Shown: positions 21,620-33,511 of the stretch, one piece after another
Numbering within the stretch: the first letter of the stretch is position 1
Layout of the letters: every line of letters begins with the position of its first letter
NCBI GenBank assembly: GCA_963855995.1
Contig: OY979717.1
Span: 64,350,243-64,414,242 of the forward strand
Length of the DNA: 64,000 nt
Direction of reading: 5' to 3'
From: Muricea muricata
Taxonomy: Eukaryota > Cnidaria > Anthozoa > Malacalcyonacea > Plexauridae
The notes under the pieces: generated by a model
What the model saw: only the letters and a program-made list of their open reading frames with translations
Told to the model about the DNA's origin: nothing
The model's database searches: none
Made by a program: the position numbers and the translations under genes

Positions 21620-21960
21620 TAATAATAAGCCCAAATTATTTAACACATAAATTGCCCAGCTGGGTGTATAAGTGTGCGTCATTTGTCTTTAGTTCGGTCC
21701 AGATCCAGACTCATCACTACAAATAGCCTAGAACAACTCGACCATGGCTTCGAGATAAATATTTAATGAACGTTGACCAAACCTTACCTGACTTAATTTC
21801 AAAATCTTGTGCAGGGCGTGCAATTTCTCCGTCTTCAATTTAGTATTCCTGAAACCAGTTGACAAGCTGTTTTAGCGTCCTTGTTTTTGGCTCTTGACCG
21901 CTAGAAGTACCATTAACCACTTCAGAATAAAGACGTTTCGATATATTCGTCCGATTGGCA
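21620..21960 (-). pseudogene. Repeat-borne exon copy A, with an in-frame stop
   Basis: The minus strand reads NISKRLYSEVVNGTSSGQEP, then KTRTLKQLVNWFQEY, a stop, then IEDGEIARPAQDFEIKSG before a GT. The same peptide with small changes occurs at 36890-36660. The flanking non-coding part (aataagcccaaattatttaa, gttcggtccagatccagact) also matches. The protein family is not recognised; it could be the first exon of a transposon gene. Confidence 0.6.
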
Positions 21961-22360
21961 CCGACCAAACTGGTTTTGGTTTGTCTTTAATTTATCTGTG
22001 GATATACATTTTTTGAAATACACATTTTAGGTATCATAGTTTATTTAATATTTCTTTCAACCAAGAATTCCTTCCAACAATGATTAGACGCGTGACAAAA
22101 AGCCCATATGTTGTTATTTTGTATGAACCATAATGCTGTTGATATATATTTTATATATTTAAGCTTTTGAAATCTTGGCACAAAAAATATGTAATTGACA
22201 CAAAACTTGTTTTCAAACACAAGCACAAGCTATACTGTAGTGCTATACCATAAAATGAAAGAAAGAAAGGAAGTAGGCAGAACAAAAGCAAATTCAAAAG
22301 AAAATATTCTCTGCTTTGTCCTCATAAACCTCTGAGAGGTTCATTTGTTTTGATGCTCTA

Positions 22361-22737
22361 CAGGGTGTCCCAAAAACTATTGAAAATGATCTATTGTTAG
22401 AATTTCAATGCCTAGCACTAAATTTCAATGCCTAGCACTAAATTGAACCCGCGAGTGGATAAAGTATTGACATAAAAGTCGTAATTAATAGTAATACTCA
22501 GTGTTAACCATTTTTGTGCCAGACAAAAAAACTAAACCTACGAGTGCATATTAAAAATGCAATCAAATTTTATGCATGGCTATTTGATTTAGAGAAAACA
22601 ATTTACAAATATAAATTCCCATGAGCAAAACAAACGTACTTTTACAAAGATATTTTAATTTTTTAACAAGTGCTAGGGCATTCAAATGTTAACAATAGAT
22701 CATTTTCAATAGTTTTTGGGTTTTTTGGGACACCCTG
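22361..22737. mobile_element. Tc1/mariner-type MITE
   Basis: Inverted ends of about 40 bp start CAGGGTGTCCCAAAAACTAT and are flanked by TA on both sides. CAGGGTGTCCCAAAA is a typical mariner end. Internally a 21-bp unit (aatttcaatgcctagcacta) is tandemly duplicated at 22402-22442. It has no coding capacity. Confidence 0.9.
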
Positions 22738-23198
22738 TAAATGCTTCTGTCCTAACGAGGACTAGCCTTCGAATCGGATTTGTTAGGTCGCACAATTGAT
22801 TTGATTTCTTTATGTTTTCCTTTGTTTTCTACTTACACTTAAAGCTTTACTGAAACTCGCCGCGTAGTCAGGACGTGGCTTTACTCGTTACATTTCATAA
22901 GTTTATCCTACCATTGCATGTGTCTCCGCAGACATATACCATTCTGAGAAACGATGGCGTCTTAAACAGGTTTTCATATTAGGCCTATGGAATTAAGGTT
23001 ACTGTTTACCGTCACTTTAACTTTGGAACGTTGACGCGGAAAATTTTCATTATTCATTATTCATTATTGCAAATGTAGAAAATGTGATGGCATCTAGATT
23101 CAATGACGTCACACATTGAATGTTTTCGCGATTGGATCCTCGCTGTTTTAATTTAAGGTGGCTCCCTATGGTTTTGTTCAGTTATAACCGGATTTATA

Positions 23199-23637
23199 CA
23201 CACGTAAAAATCTCACAACTTGTAACAAGTCTGCAGACAAGCCGTCAACAACATGTGTTCGCACTGCTTGTGTCAAGTTGTCAACAAGTTGCTCCAAGCT
23301 TGTTGACAACTTGTAACAAGCTTGACGAAAATATCAGACTTGCTACAAGGTTGTTCTAACAACTCTGATACAATCCTGTTGTAGCAAGTTTGTTACAAGA
23401 TTGACAACACAAGGCTGTAACAATATTGTTATATCATGCTGTATCAGTCTTGTTGGAACAATCTTGTAACAGGTCTGATAGTCCCATCAAGCTTGTTACA
23501 ATTTGTCAACAGCTTGTTCCAAACTTGTTTCAACAAATTTGGAACAAGCAGTGCGAATACATCTTGTTAACAACTTGTGAACCGACTTGTTACAACTTGT
23601 TTGCAGGTCTGTAGCAACTTGTGCGTTTTTACGTGTG
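23199..23637. mobile_element. TA-flanked MITE filled with ACAAG/CTTGT repeats
   Basis: Ends CACACGTAAAAA and TTTTTACGTGTG with TA on both sides. The interior is built almost entirely from short, alternating forms of 'caagcttgttacaacttgt' in both orientations, giving many overlapping hairpins. Confidence 0.8.
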
Positions 23638-24254
23638 TAGAGATCAGACCACAGATCAGACGCTGTCCGCACGAATCACGCGCGTGGAATGTTCGTGACC
23701 AGCTATAATAAAATTTTTCACATTCAAAGTTGAAAACATTGTTTTTGCCGATATTTTTGTGTTTCTACACACAAAAAAGACGACAGTTCTTCCGTACAAT
23801 CGTTTGTGTTTCCAAGTTCAAATATTAGGTGCTTTAAATCAGTTTTAAAACAATTTTTAGGCGCTTTTTTATGTCCGGTAATGTAATTTTTGTTGCTCGA
23901 AATTTTACGAAAGTGTATGGACTCCGACTGAACCATTTTGTATTGTCTTTATCGACTTCATGGCTTTTCTGAAATGTTACCGAAGCTTATGTAAGTTTTC
24001 TTGTTTAATTAAGCTCGGATGTCTGTCGTGTTTTAATAAGATAGTCTTATAACTATCGTGCATACAGTCATGAGTTTTGAAAATATTTTCGTACATCGGT
24101 TTTTAATGACAAGAATAAATTTAAGAAGCAATGGTTTGATTTGATGCCTTATTATGTCTTGTTTTTACTTTTTGGCAATATGAATGTCTCTTAATCTCTT
24201 CTTAAATAAGGTTAAACCAAAAATTTCAAACGAAAAAATTCTACGGCTATTATC

Positions 24255-25226
24255 ACAGGTCACCCGGAATGCTACAGTGCTAATATAGCGTTCAGTGGGA
24301 CAGCTTCTGTTACATAATGTATATATTAACACAAAGGTTGGCAAGTAAATACAAATTTGAACACTCGTACAAAGTTTAAACCACAAAAAAATCTGCAAAA
24401 AGACTTCGATATTCATTTAAAAACATACACATATTGAGAAGGCATACCTGAAAAGCATATACGTTGTATTTTTGTGTCAATTCAACATTTTTTACCCAAC
24501 GAAATTCGCGAAAAATCATCAAACTTTTAGTTGATTTTCGCTAAAACTGTGCGCGATGCCGGCTGCCTGCCTTACGTCACAGGAAAAAGCTCCCTGATTG
24601 GCCAGGTGAAAACTCAATTTTTTTACCGCGAAAGCAAAACCGGGGAGCTACGTAATTCTCAATGAATATACAATGCTTCTTCTTTTGAACCTCTTCACAT
24701 CTTTAGCACTTCAGTTTAAAATTTTTCGCAGTTGTTTGCACTTGTTACTGAGTTGTTGTTTTTAAAAAAGCTTTCACTTCAAATTTCCCTCCGCAGCGTT
24801 GGCGTAGCTCTTTGAAAATTTTAACATTTCTCCCCCCGGTTTTGCTTTCGCGGTAAAAAAATTGAGTTTTCATTTGGCCAATCAGGGAGCTTTTTCCTGT
24901 GACGTAAGGCAGGCAGCCGGCATCGCGCATAGTTTTCAACTAAAAATTTGATGACTTTTCGCGAATTTCGTTGGGTAAAAAATGTCGAATTGACACAAAA
25001 ATACAACGTATATGCTTTTCAGGTATGCCTTCTCAATATGTGTATGTTTTTAAATGAATATCGAAGTCTTTTTGCAGACTTTTTTGTGGTTTAAATTTTG
25101 TACGAGTGTTCAAATTTGTATTTACTTGCCAACCTTTGTGTTAATATATACATTATGTAACCACCACTAACAGATGCTGTCCCACTGAACGCTATATTAG
25201 AACTGTACGCATTCCGGGTGACCTGT
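24255..25226. mobile_element. MULE-type foldback element, innermost level of the nest
   Basis: Two arms of about 390 bp (24255-24650 and 24832-25226) are near-perfect inverted copies starting ACAGGTCACCCGGAATG. They are flanked by an exact 9-base duplication, GCTATTATC (24246-24254 and 25227-25235). Long inverted repeats with 9-bp duplications are typical of Mutator-like elements. Only about 180 bp lie between the arms, so it is non-autonomous. A decayed copy lies at 14-728. Confidence 0.9.
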
Positions 25227-26093
25227 GCTATTATCAAAAACACGCATTTCTCGCTGTTCTGGTTGTTGTCCACGAAATGTGCCGGACTCCACGCGTGAAA
25301 AACTGGTTTCAAAAATTTTATGACGTCAAAGCAAAAAAATATAATGAAATTAAACTGTAAATTTTGCCGGTTTCCTTCGGTGAATTTTTTTAAAATTTTG
25401 CTCATCAATTACCTTCGCTCAAGTGCTTGAAATGTCATTTTTTCGAAAAATTTTTCTTTAAAGATTTTTCTTTATATTGATTTTTGACATTTTGTAGGAT
25501 AATAAAAAAAACCTATTGATAGAATTTTTTTAAAGTGTGTAAGTGAAACCTTTACGTTAGTACCATACAACATGTTCAATTAAAAAATAATTCACCGAAG
25601 GAAATCTCAAAAATTGCGGAAAGAAGACGAAACGCAAGTCATGTTCTTATCCATTTGTTGCCATGGCAACAATCTTCTAGCGCAAAATCACCACTTTAAA
25701 ATCTTCAGCAAGACTTCAATAACACTTGTACTGAATTTCATAGTTTTGTAATGAAAGATGTGGAAATGAGACGGTCTTAACGGCTACAATGCACTTTTTA
25801 ACTAAAACCCTATGGGGCCACCTTAAACAAATAAAACGTTGGTAATCCGCAACAAGAAAGTATCTTGGCGCGTCTTGTTTTGAATAATTGTATCCGAACA
25901 TTCCGAAAATATATCTTTGTTTGATATTGAGTAAGTTATGTTGTGTTTACCTGAAATATTATACCTAAAATATTTAGCTTTAGCTAAGAAAATAAATAAT
26001 GAAAAAATTTCAAATAATGAAAATTTCACGCGGGTATCAAAAACACATGCGGGCGGGTGACGGTAAACAGTAACCTTAATTCCATAGGCCTTA

Positions 26094-26463
26094 CGCCAGC
26101 ATCGGCGACATTAATTCATTGTCGGTGATTACTCACGAGTAAAACTTTCTTTTTGAATAATAAAATGAGTCGCCAACCATGAGATTTGAGATTTTATATA
26201 AACACGCATCGTGACTATGAAAATTATGGCTAATCATTAACTATGAAGTAGAGACGCAGAGTAGACCTACCTTCAAAACACAGAATGATATTGGAACGTT
26301 AACTGTCTCTGCAACGTAACTGGAGTGAACCAATACGACCAAAAGCTCACAGTAACTGTCTTATGTTCATTTGGCCTGAAAACCAAGAGTCTTGGTAATT
26401 TTGTAAATGCCCAAGGAAAACGAAGTTCAACCGGACGCCATTAAATTCTGGAACCAATTGGAC
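26094..26463. other. No gene recognised
   Basis: No domain or repeat boundary is visible in this AT-rich stretch. Confidence 0.4.
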
Positions 26464-26471
26464 GCTGAGAT

Positions 26472-26613
26472 CATTGATCTGAATAATACTGGATCACGCA
26501 TACATAATAAAATTTTGAAGTCATCGCCGCCATCTTGGTACTCCAAATTCGTCATTTCTGCTGGCTTCACTTGAGGCATATGTATGCGTGATCCAGTATT
26601 ATTCAGATCAATG
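26472..26613. mobile_element. Short MITE with 8-bp target duplication
   Basis: Inverted ends CATTGATCTGAATAATACTG (34 bp each, perfect) with flanks GCTGAGAT at 26464-26471 and 26614-26621. An 8-bp duplication suggests hAT or Merlin type. The element is 142 bp. Confidence 0.8.
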
Positions 26614-26948
26614 GCTGAGATCGACGAAGTAGACATTGCAGCCGTGACAAAATTTCTTACTTAAAGAAACTTGTGGACCCTAGAACAACGTGAACAGCTA
26701 CGGCATTTGGATAATGGACACACGGTGTACAGCCCCAGTACAATTAAAACACAACCGTCTCTCACTGATGCATTTCTTACGATCTACTGACGTAACTACT
26801 TTAGGAAAATCGATTGACGCGTGGCTAATCTCGTTACAATCGAGACACACCGTCTCTGTTTTGCTTCTGGTTAGCGCGCTTGGATTGCCTTGGAATAGTT
26901 AACTCGCTTAAACAAAGTTATTCTCAATGAATGATTGTCGCGCTTTAA

Positions 26949-27417
26949 AGGGTAACGGCAACAAAAATTTTTAAACTTTTATATCTGCCTTATTTGGTGA
27001 GATATTTTGACTTGAAATCTTTAGTTGTCCGCCATCTTGGGTACTTATAGATATGCATGATACGTCACAACTGGGGTCACGCAATTTTTTTTCTTACGAC
27101 ACAATGATTAATCTTCTTCGTTAACCCACACACATGGTAAGTGTTTAGGATTTCAGCATGGACTGAAAAGGTTTTAGACAATATTTGATTGTTGGTAGGT
27201 ATTTAGGAGAAGCTTTGAATGGCTTATCCCTGTTGTGACGTCACCAAAACATTGTTAATAAGGTTAAAAATTATTCCAAGATGGCGGACAGTTCGATTAT
27301 TCAGGTGACAATATCTCCCAAAGTAAAACAGATATAAAAAATTTGTAAAGACTTCTATATATTACTTTTAGAGTTTCTTTCAAACGAGGCAATAAAAATT
27401 TTTGTTGCCATTTCCCT
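26949..27417. mobile_element. TTAA/AGGG MITE, possible Kolobok derivative
   Basis: The ends are AGGGTAACGGCAACAAAAAT and the complement, flanked by TTAA at 26945-26948 and 27418-27421. Sub-terminal inverted segments include 'atctgccttatttggtgaga' and 'gtccgccatcttgg'. The AGGG start and TTAA duplication match the autonomous element at 5963-12833, although the sequences differ further in. Confidence 0.85.
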
Positions 27418-27529
27418 TTAATATCTAGTACGTTCACCATTAATATTGTCATCATATATCATAATTATTATTATGATAACAAGTATTACCAATCGCGCTT
27501 TTCAAATACTTTTTTACAAAAAAATATAG

Positions 27530-27910
27530 ATAGAGAAAGTTATAGAACCTAAAATAGAAAGTTATAGAAGCTAAAATCTAATTTAATAGAAAGCCATAGA
27601 ATCTAAAATCTCATTATAATCATTATAAATCTAAAATCTTATTATAAAACTAAACGTTGCTACAATTTATTATAAAAAGTCCCAGTATGAAGTTTTAATT
27701 TTGCTAGCATTCTATCTCTTAATTTGATCTTGAATGTTTCAAAAGGTAGATTCTTTAAGCTGTAACAAAAGCTCCTTTGACCAACTGACCAGATGCTGTT
27801 TTGTACTGTGGGACATGAAGCATATCTCTGTTCCTGGTATTCAAGTCGTGAACATCACTTCGGGTTAAAAATAGATTGCATAGGTATGGTGGTGCCCATT
27901 CATACATTTC
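27530..27910 (-). pseudogene. LINE reverse-transcriptase C-terminal fragment and tail
   Basis: The minus strand from about 27905 reads APPYLCNLFLTRSDVHDLNT, then RNRDMLHVPQYKTASGQ. This is the C-terminal region of a CR1/jockey-type ORF2. Downstream come direct repeats of 'aaatctaattta'/'agaaagttatagaa' units, probably the element's 3' tail. Confidence 0.65.
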
Positions 27911-28117
27911 TAAAATTCATTAATAATTCATGACATAATTAACCAATGAAATGCTTGAAACAGCGTCCCTTGAGGACCTTTATACCCTGTCCCTGATATA
28001 GACTTTCCCATACTCATTAAATATTCATATATAGATCACATGTACCTGTATGATAAAGCTACATGTAGCTTTATTTTTTGAAGCTGAAATTAACAGTACA
28101 ATTATTAAACACAGGTG

Positions 28118-30220
28118 TCATAACGCAGTTAACGTTTCCGTCAGACACACGGCATTCTTTGTTAACAAAAACACTCTCGTCAATACTAGCCAAAACCTCA
28201 TCGGAAACATCACACTCAAATCACACACTGGATTTGTTGTCTCCACCATGGTTGCCCCAACGCTACTTTCTGCATCAAAATTGTCCTTTGACGAATTCAT
28301 TTTATTCGGAACTCCAAGACATTCTCCCACTTTAAATACTTGTTCTTCGCATGATCTCTCGTACCTCTGCAAAGCATTTGACTTCACTTGTGACCAGTGC
28401 GCTCACGAATTTGCTTCTCATCAATTGAATTTTGATGCGGACGAGTTGCACATGACTCTCAAACAATGCGCTGTCTTCCTTTCCAGAACATCTATTGCAC
28501 ACAGCTTATCAGGAAGAATTCTATTCAATGTTAAATTAACCCGACAACAGAATTTTCATAATGAAACTGTGTTTTATCTCGGCAGGGTCTGAAGTAAAAG
28601 GCATCTTTTGGTTCAGCTAATTTCTCGACCATCGAGACGAAAAGTACAGTTTATATAACGACACGAGACAACGTTCATGCTTGGCTCCCGCCTTATGGCA
28701 GACATGCTCTACATTACGAGGCGTTTATATTTAGTCAGGGAGGCAGAAGTAATTGTACCTACCTTCTCGGGGGAAAATCTATTTTGCTTTTAAATTGTCC
28801 GTTAGATGCCTAATATAACAATTCTGAATGTTGTTTGGCCCGATTTATCTTGCGGGCTTCGATCAACACAGTTTTCTTCAGTTTTATTAAGAAACTATTA
28901 TGTAGTCAAAAATAGCAAACTTTCAAGTTTGCTTATTTAAAAAATAACTTGTATCATCAGAAAGCTTATAAAAAACAACAAATAAGACATCATTACGGGC
29001 AACCTGATTTTCAAGCAGTTTTTGAGTTATCGCTGCTTCAAAATAGGAAAACGTCCTAAAATGACGATAATTTCCTGGGCACAAGTCTAAAAATAAGTTT
29101 TCAAATCATAACTCAATAAAAACGTGAAAAATAAAAATAACCACAATAATGTGTTATATGTAGTTTTTTATTACCTTTTTGATAACGTAAGTGGTTTTTC
29201 CTAAAAATAAATCTGGAATTTTGGCTTTTTTGACAATAATATAGTTTTATAGAGAATTTAGGGAAAAACGCGTTGGCTGGAGCCCACAAGAAATTTTATC
29301 GCGTTCAACATTCAAAATTATTAGACCTAAAGGTACAATATAAACTTAAAATGAAATTGCCCCTCGATATGGTAAGTAAATATGTATTTTACACCTCTGC
29401 CTCCCGGACTAATTTGAGGTCAGTCAGACCACCGTGAAATGTTTTTGACATGCTTTCATTGAATACTATACAATTTTCAGACAATGAAAAGTTCTTCGAC
29501 CTCAACAGGCGGTGCTCGCCTGCCCGTATATCGAAAAGTTTTCCGTTGTAAAAATACATTGTATACATGAGTAACTCCGATGTGTGCCTTCCCAATAGCT
29601 TCTTTTGCCAAAGAACAATTTCCTCTTCCTCTATGATTTCACTTCGTAGTTTCTTCTTGCTTGCCACCTGAATCCCATTGGCCGTAGCGTCCTTCATTTC
29701 GGCATCTAACAACTTTTGAAACCCTCTAAACCAACGGAAAATACGATACATGCAAATGTTGTGAGCTAAACCTAAAAATTAAACACTATTACGTTTGTCT
29801 AAATTCTCACAACCATAACATACCTTCGGTCATCTTTGTCCAAGATATTTACTACCTGTCTCTAATCCTCTAACATCCGAAAGTGATGTCTGTTTAAACC
29901 ACACATAATACAACAAAAAAGTACGGGATGGATACCGCTCTCCCATAGAATTCGCTGCTTCTCCGACAATCTTACTTAACCAAAAGACTAGAGAAGTTAT
30001 ACATGCATCTCTGCAAGCCATGTTGTTAATGGCTGAATTGGGCGAGCATCGTCGAGTCGAGACCATCCTCCGCGGAGTTCACTTCTTTTATCTGTTTTGA
30101 AGCCCTCCATGCATTCATTAAAAATTTTAAAGCCAACTTTGTTGCATACTTCGTGCTTCTAGGTGTCGCCCTTTCAAGCAAACATTGCTCGTCTTTAGCA
30201 CTTCGAAACTGAGACATCAA
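28118..30220 (-). pseudogene. Crypton/DUF3504-type tyrosine recombinase, degenerate
   Basis: Minus-strand pieces in order: STKYATKLALKFLMNAWRAS (near 30160-30100), FWLSKIVGEAANSMGERYPS (29990-29930), FRGFQKLLDAEMKDATANG with EEEEIVLWQKKLLG and GGLTDLK (29730-29400), then across frames HCLRVMC (near 28475), DEKQIRERTGHK (28430-28397) and SNALQRYERSCEEQ (28385-28340). This is the order of the DUF3504 family: an H-x-x-R box, a GHK box and a C-terminal Tyr. The first frame break of the C-terminal block sits between GHK and SNAL. The gap 28600-29385 holds no exon I can assign. It is a broken transposon gene or retired host paralogue, not an active recombinase. Confidence 0.7.
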
Positions 30221-30443
30221 CTTCTGACGCCCGACTGAATTCTACAAATCTCAATATTTTAGCCCAATTTAAATTAACCGTCATGGTCATACCTGTATTC
30301 TAATTCATTAGAATTTTCATCCTGCTATTGTCCTACTTACGTGCAGTGAAGGAGAACAACAATACACTTGATAAAAACCAAATCACTTATTCTTTCATTG
30401 GCAGGGTAAACGAAAGGTGAAGACATTTACAAAACTCGTAATC

Positions 30444-30770
30444 GGGCTTTATCGGTGCCTAAAGTCTTTAAGTTACAGTTAAATGCCGAGAAGGAGGGAT
30501 GTATGTCATATACAACCCCCGAGGACGCGCAGCGTCTGAGGGCTGTATATGACATACATCCTGACTTTCGAGGTATTTAACTAACTTAATTTATTTTTGA
30601 AGAGGTTTTCTAAAACAGAGTCTTTTGACGTTAAACAATTTAAGTCGAGATTCGTCGAGATTTTTCCATAACTTTAATCTAATTATTTATTCAAGGTAAA
30701 TAACCTATATACAACCCGCGGTACATCAAAGAAAACCGACTCAAAAATAGATTAAGCACCGATAAAGCCC
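30444..30770. mobile_element. Inverted-repeat element with central palindrome
   Basis: 'gggctttatcggtgcctaa' (30444-30462) is mirrored at 30752-30770. Inside, 30492-30565 is a strong palindrome (ggatgtatgtcatatacaac...gttgtat-like mirror). Confidence 0.7.
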
Positions 30771-30790
30771 TCTTGCTTGGTTTGTAAATA

Positions 30791-33511
30791 TTACTTGTAT
30801 GTCATTAAGGAGTCTCTATATTCTAGGTGGTCTTTAACTGGGAGCCAACGAATCGAATTAAGTGCTGGTGTTATGTGGTCGTATTTTCTTGTGTTGGTTA
30901 TAATCCTAACGGCAAAATTTTGTACCACCTGTAGTTTATTAATGCTGGTCGTAGATGTATTCGACCACACAGTGGAGCAATAATAATGTTTGCTCATGAC
31001 TAAGGCTGCAACAATTGTACGAAGCATATTACTGTCAAAGTTGTACCTTACTCTGTTTATTTGGCACAACTTTGACATCGATGATGACACGAGGTCGCAA
31101 ATATGATGATCGTACGTTACAATCCTGGACAAAAACTATGTGGACAGTAATTATTTTACCAAGTTTTCATATCTAAATCAAAACGTACTATCATTTCTTT
31201 CATCCCCCGCACCCCCTGTACAATGTTGTGTCCTACTATGTTGAATAAACACCAAGAGATATGAATCATAGCACCAACATTGTTTGGGGGGAGAGGGGGA
31301 GCTATTTCTTCACGAAAAGGCGCTGCGTGCGTATATTTGCGCAGGTGTCCACTTAATTTTGGCCAGGATTGTAGGTTGTTATCTAAAGACATTCTTACGA
31401 ACTGTTTCCTATCAGATAAATAGCTTCTAAACCAGCGCAATGCTTGACCAGATACACCATGCGGCCCAATTTTCGTAACAATATAATATGGTCGATACTA
31501 TCGAAAGCTTTCGACCGATCTAAAAGCACTAGAGCGGAGATTTTTTGTTATCCATTGCATTCAACAACAAATCACTGTTCATAATATTGAGCGTTTCAGT
31601 GGAATGGTGCTTTTTGTTTCCACTTTGATGGCTGGAAAGACGACCGGTGCGATTTAAGAAGTCGTTGAATTGCTTGAGTGCTAATTTTTCACAAATTTTC
31701 GACAGAACATTAACTGGTATCTCATGATCTTCTTCTTTTAATAATGGAAGAATTCTGAAAATTAGTCCACGATTCTGGGAAAGTCGAAGTATAAAATGCA
31801 CTGTTTATAATGTCTGTCAGTGGTCCTAGGATGACGGGCGGGCTATCCTTGATAATGCGTATACTAATTTTATCGGGTCCAATAGATTTGTTTGAAGGCA
31901 TAGACATTATATTTTCTTTGACATCTTTCGGGTTTACAAGAGTAAAGCTATCTTCAACCGATCTGTTTGTTCTTTCAGATTGGTGCTCAAATTCAGTTGA
32001 CATATTGATATTATTGTGTAGGGCTAGCTTTATGGCTTTTTCGGCAGTTGTTTTCCCAACTGATTAAAAGAACTGGTTAAACTCATTGGCAACCATTTCA
32101 TGATTATTGTTGTAAGACAGCTTTGCATGGTCTTTGGGCGGAATACACTTGTTAATTAACTTCCGTAACGATCTAGGATTGTCCTTGTGCGTGCTAACTT
32201 CAGTGGAAACATATTCTCGATCAGCAGTTGTCAAGATTGATTTAATCGATCTTTGAGCGTCTTTAAATTTGTTCCAATCGTCGATATTTCGCGTACGTTG
32301 ATAACGGCGATGGAGTTGGTGTCTGGTTTTCATCTGTTTCTTAATTTCAGGAGTTAAGAATGGACAGGTACACTCACGGATCTTTATTAACTTGACTGGA
32401 GCATAAGCATCCAAGGTAGACTGAAAAGCACTGTTGAATTTTTCGAGTTTGAAATTTGCATTAGGAATAGCAAGTTCTTCTGGGTATGCGAGGAATAGTG
32501 AGGTAATAGTGAGGAATAGCGAGGTAAGTTCTTCTGCTCTTGACGCAAGGTGGATTATAAACTTTGAGGCATCATAATTTTTATCACTTCGTGTTCAAAC
32601 GAATTTTGGAGATAGTTTTGGAAGTTTCAACCTTAACACCGTAAAAATCGGTAGGTGATCACTTATAAGTATGTCTAGTACTCCACTTTTGAGAACCAGA
32701 TTGGGGGTTGAAGTCAAAATCACATCAATCAACGATTCACAGATGTCTGTAATCCTAGTTGGTGTTGTAATCATTTGCTTTGGGTTCACTTCAAACATAA
32801 AGTTTTCTAAAGCTATGCTCTCCGGGCCAGTCTTTAGGACGTTACAGTTGAGGTCACCCAGAATAAAAAGGCTTGTCCAACAAGAGGACATCGGTGTAGT
32901 TTGGCTTCAAGTTCATTTTCAAAACAGAACAAGGGGCAATTGGGAGGTCTATAAGATACGCAGATGGCGATGGATCTTGATTTTTTATACTGCGGGAGTT
33001 TCAGCCAAAGTTGGTGGAAGTGGTCAGTAGAAACTGACGTAATCTCTTTAAGTACGGTCGCTTTAATATCCTTCCGAACGTAATCAGCAACCCCACCTCC
33101 GCGTTTATGAAGACGATCCCGTCTATAAAGAGTATAACCTTCAATATTCATTTCGATATGGTAGTGTTCAGCCAGATCTCAGATAGTGCAATTACTTCCA
33201 TTTGCGTCTCCATTGCGAATTCCTGTAGTTGAGTCAAGTGTGCAGAGTTGCATTGAGGATCTAATGTTCAAATGAACTAGTCGAAAATTCAATGATGTCT
33301 TCAAAGGGGTATAGATATCGGGAAGAAATTGTCGTACATTTGGCGCCATGTGCTTAGGTACAATTTTTGAAATTGGTTGACCAACTTTGGAATGACCATA
33401 CTTACCAATTTGGAAGGTTAGGTGCAAGCTGTTGACCGAGGTGGCCTGGAACCCAGCGCCCAGCGGTGGTACTTGGATTAAGGAAAGATCCATGCAATGG
33501 GCAGCTTGCAC
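30791..33511 (-). mobile_element. CR1/L2-like LINE with internal deletion and a MITE insertion
   Basis: The minus strand carries the endonuclease start near 33290 (FRLVHLNIRS), RGGGVADYVRKDI, CVSYRPPNCP and LGDLNCNVL (33100-32840), then a connector (LTPEIKKQMKTRHQLHRRYQ), RT entry (MPSNKSIGPDKISIRIIKDS, then HSTETLNIMNSDLL), and RWFRSYLSDRKQFV (31440-31390). The catalytic YADD region is missing. A MITE (31120-31371) lies at the break, then the C-terminal region IVAALVMSKHYYCSTVW and INKLQVVQNFAVRI (to 30791). Frameshifts are present throughout; inactive. Confidence 0.82.
31120..31371. mobile_element. Tc1/mariner-type MITE inside the LINE
   Basis: Ends CAATCCTGGACAAAAACTAT and the near-complement of GTCCACTTAATTTTGGCCAG, flanked by TA at both ends (31118-31119 and 31372-31373). 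It contains a G-rich stretch near 31287-31300. Confidence 0.8.

Larger units (their letters stand above)
23157..25822. mobile_element. TTAA-flanked element, middle level of the nest
   Basis: The ends are GGTGGCTCCCTATGG and CCCTATGGGGCCACC, flanked by TTAA at 23153-23156 and 25823-25826, as in piggyBac or Kolobok insertions. It contains two further elements and no recognisable gene. Confidence 0.7.
22982..26090. mobile_element. Harbinger-like element, outermost of a three-level nest
   Basis: The ends are GGCCTATGGAATTAAGGTTA...CCGTCAC and its complement (36-bp inverted repeats), flanked by the 3-base duplication TTA (22979-22981 and 26091-26093), as expected for PIF/Harbinger. No transposase is visible; nearly all of its length is other elements inserted in it. 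Confidence 0.75.

Noticed and set aside
28050-28592. 180-codon plus-strand open frame
   Set aside because: It lies antisense to the recombinase-like C-terminus, whose catalytic boxes are clear on the other strand; the plus-strand protein has no recognisable domain.
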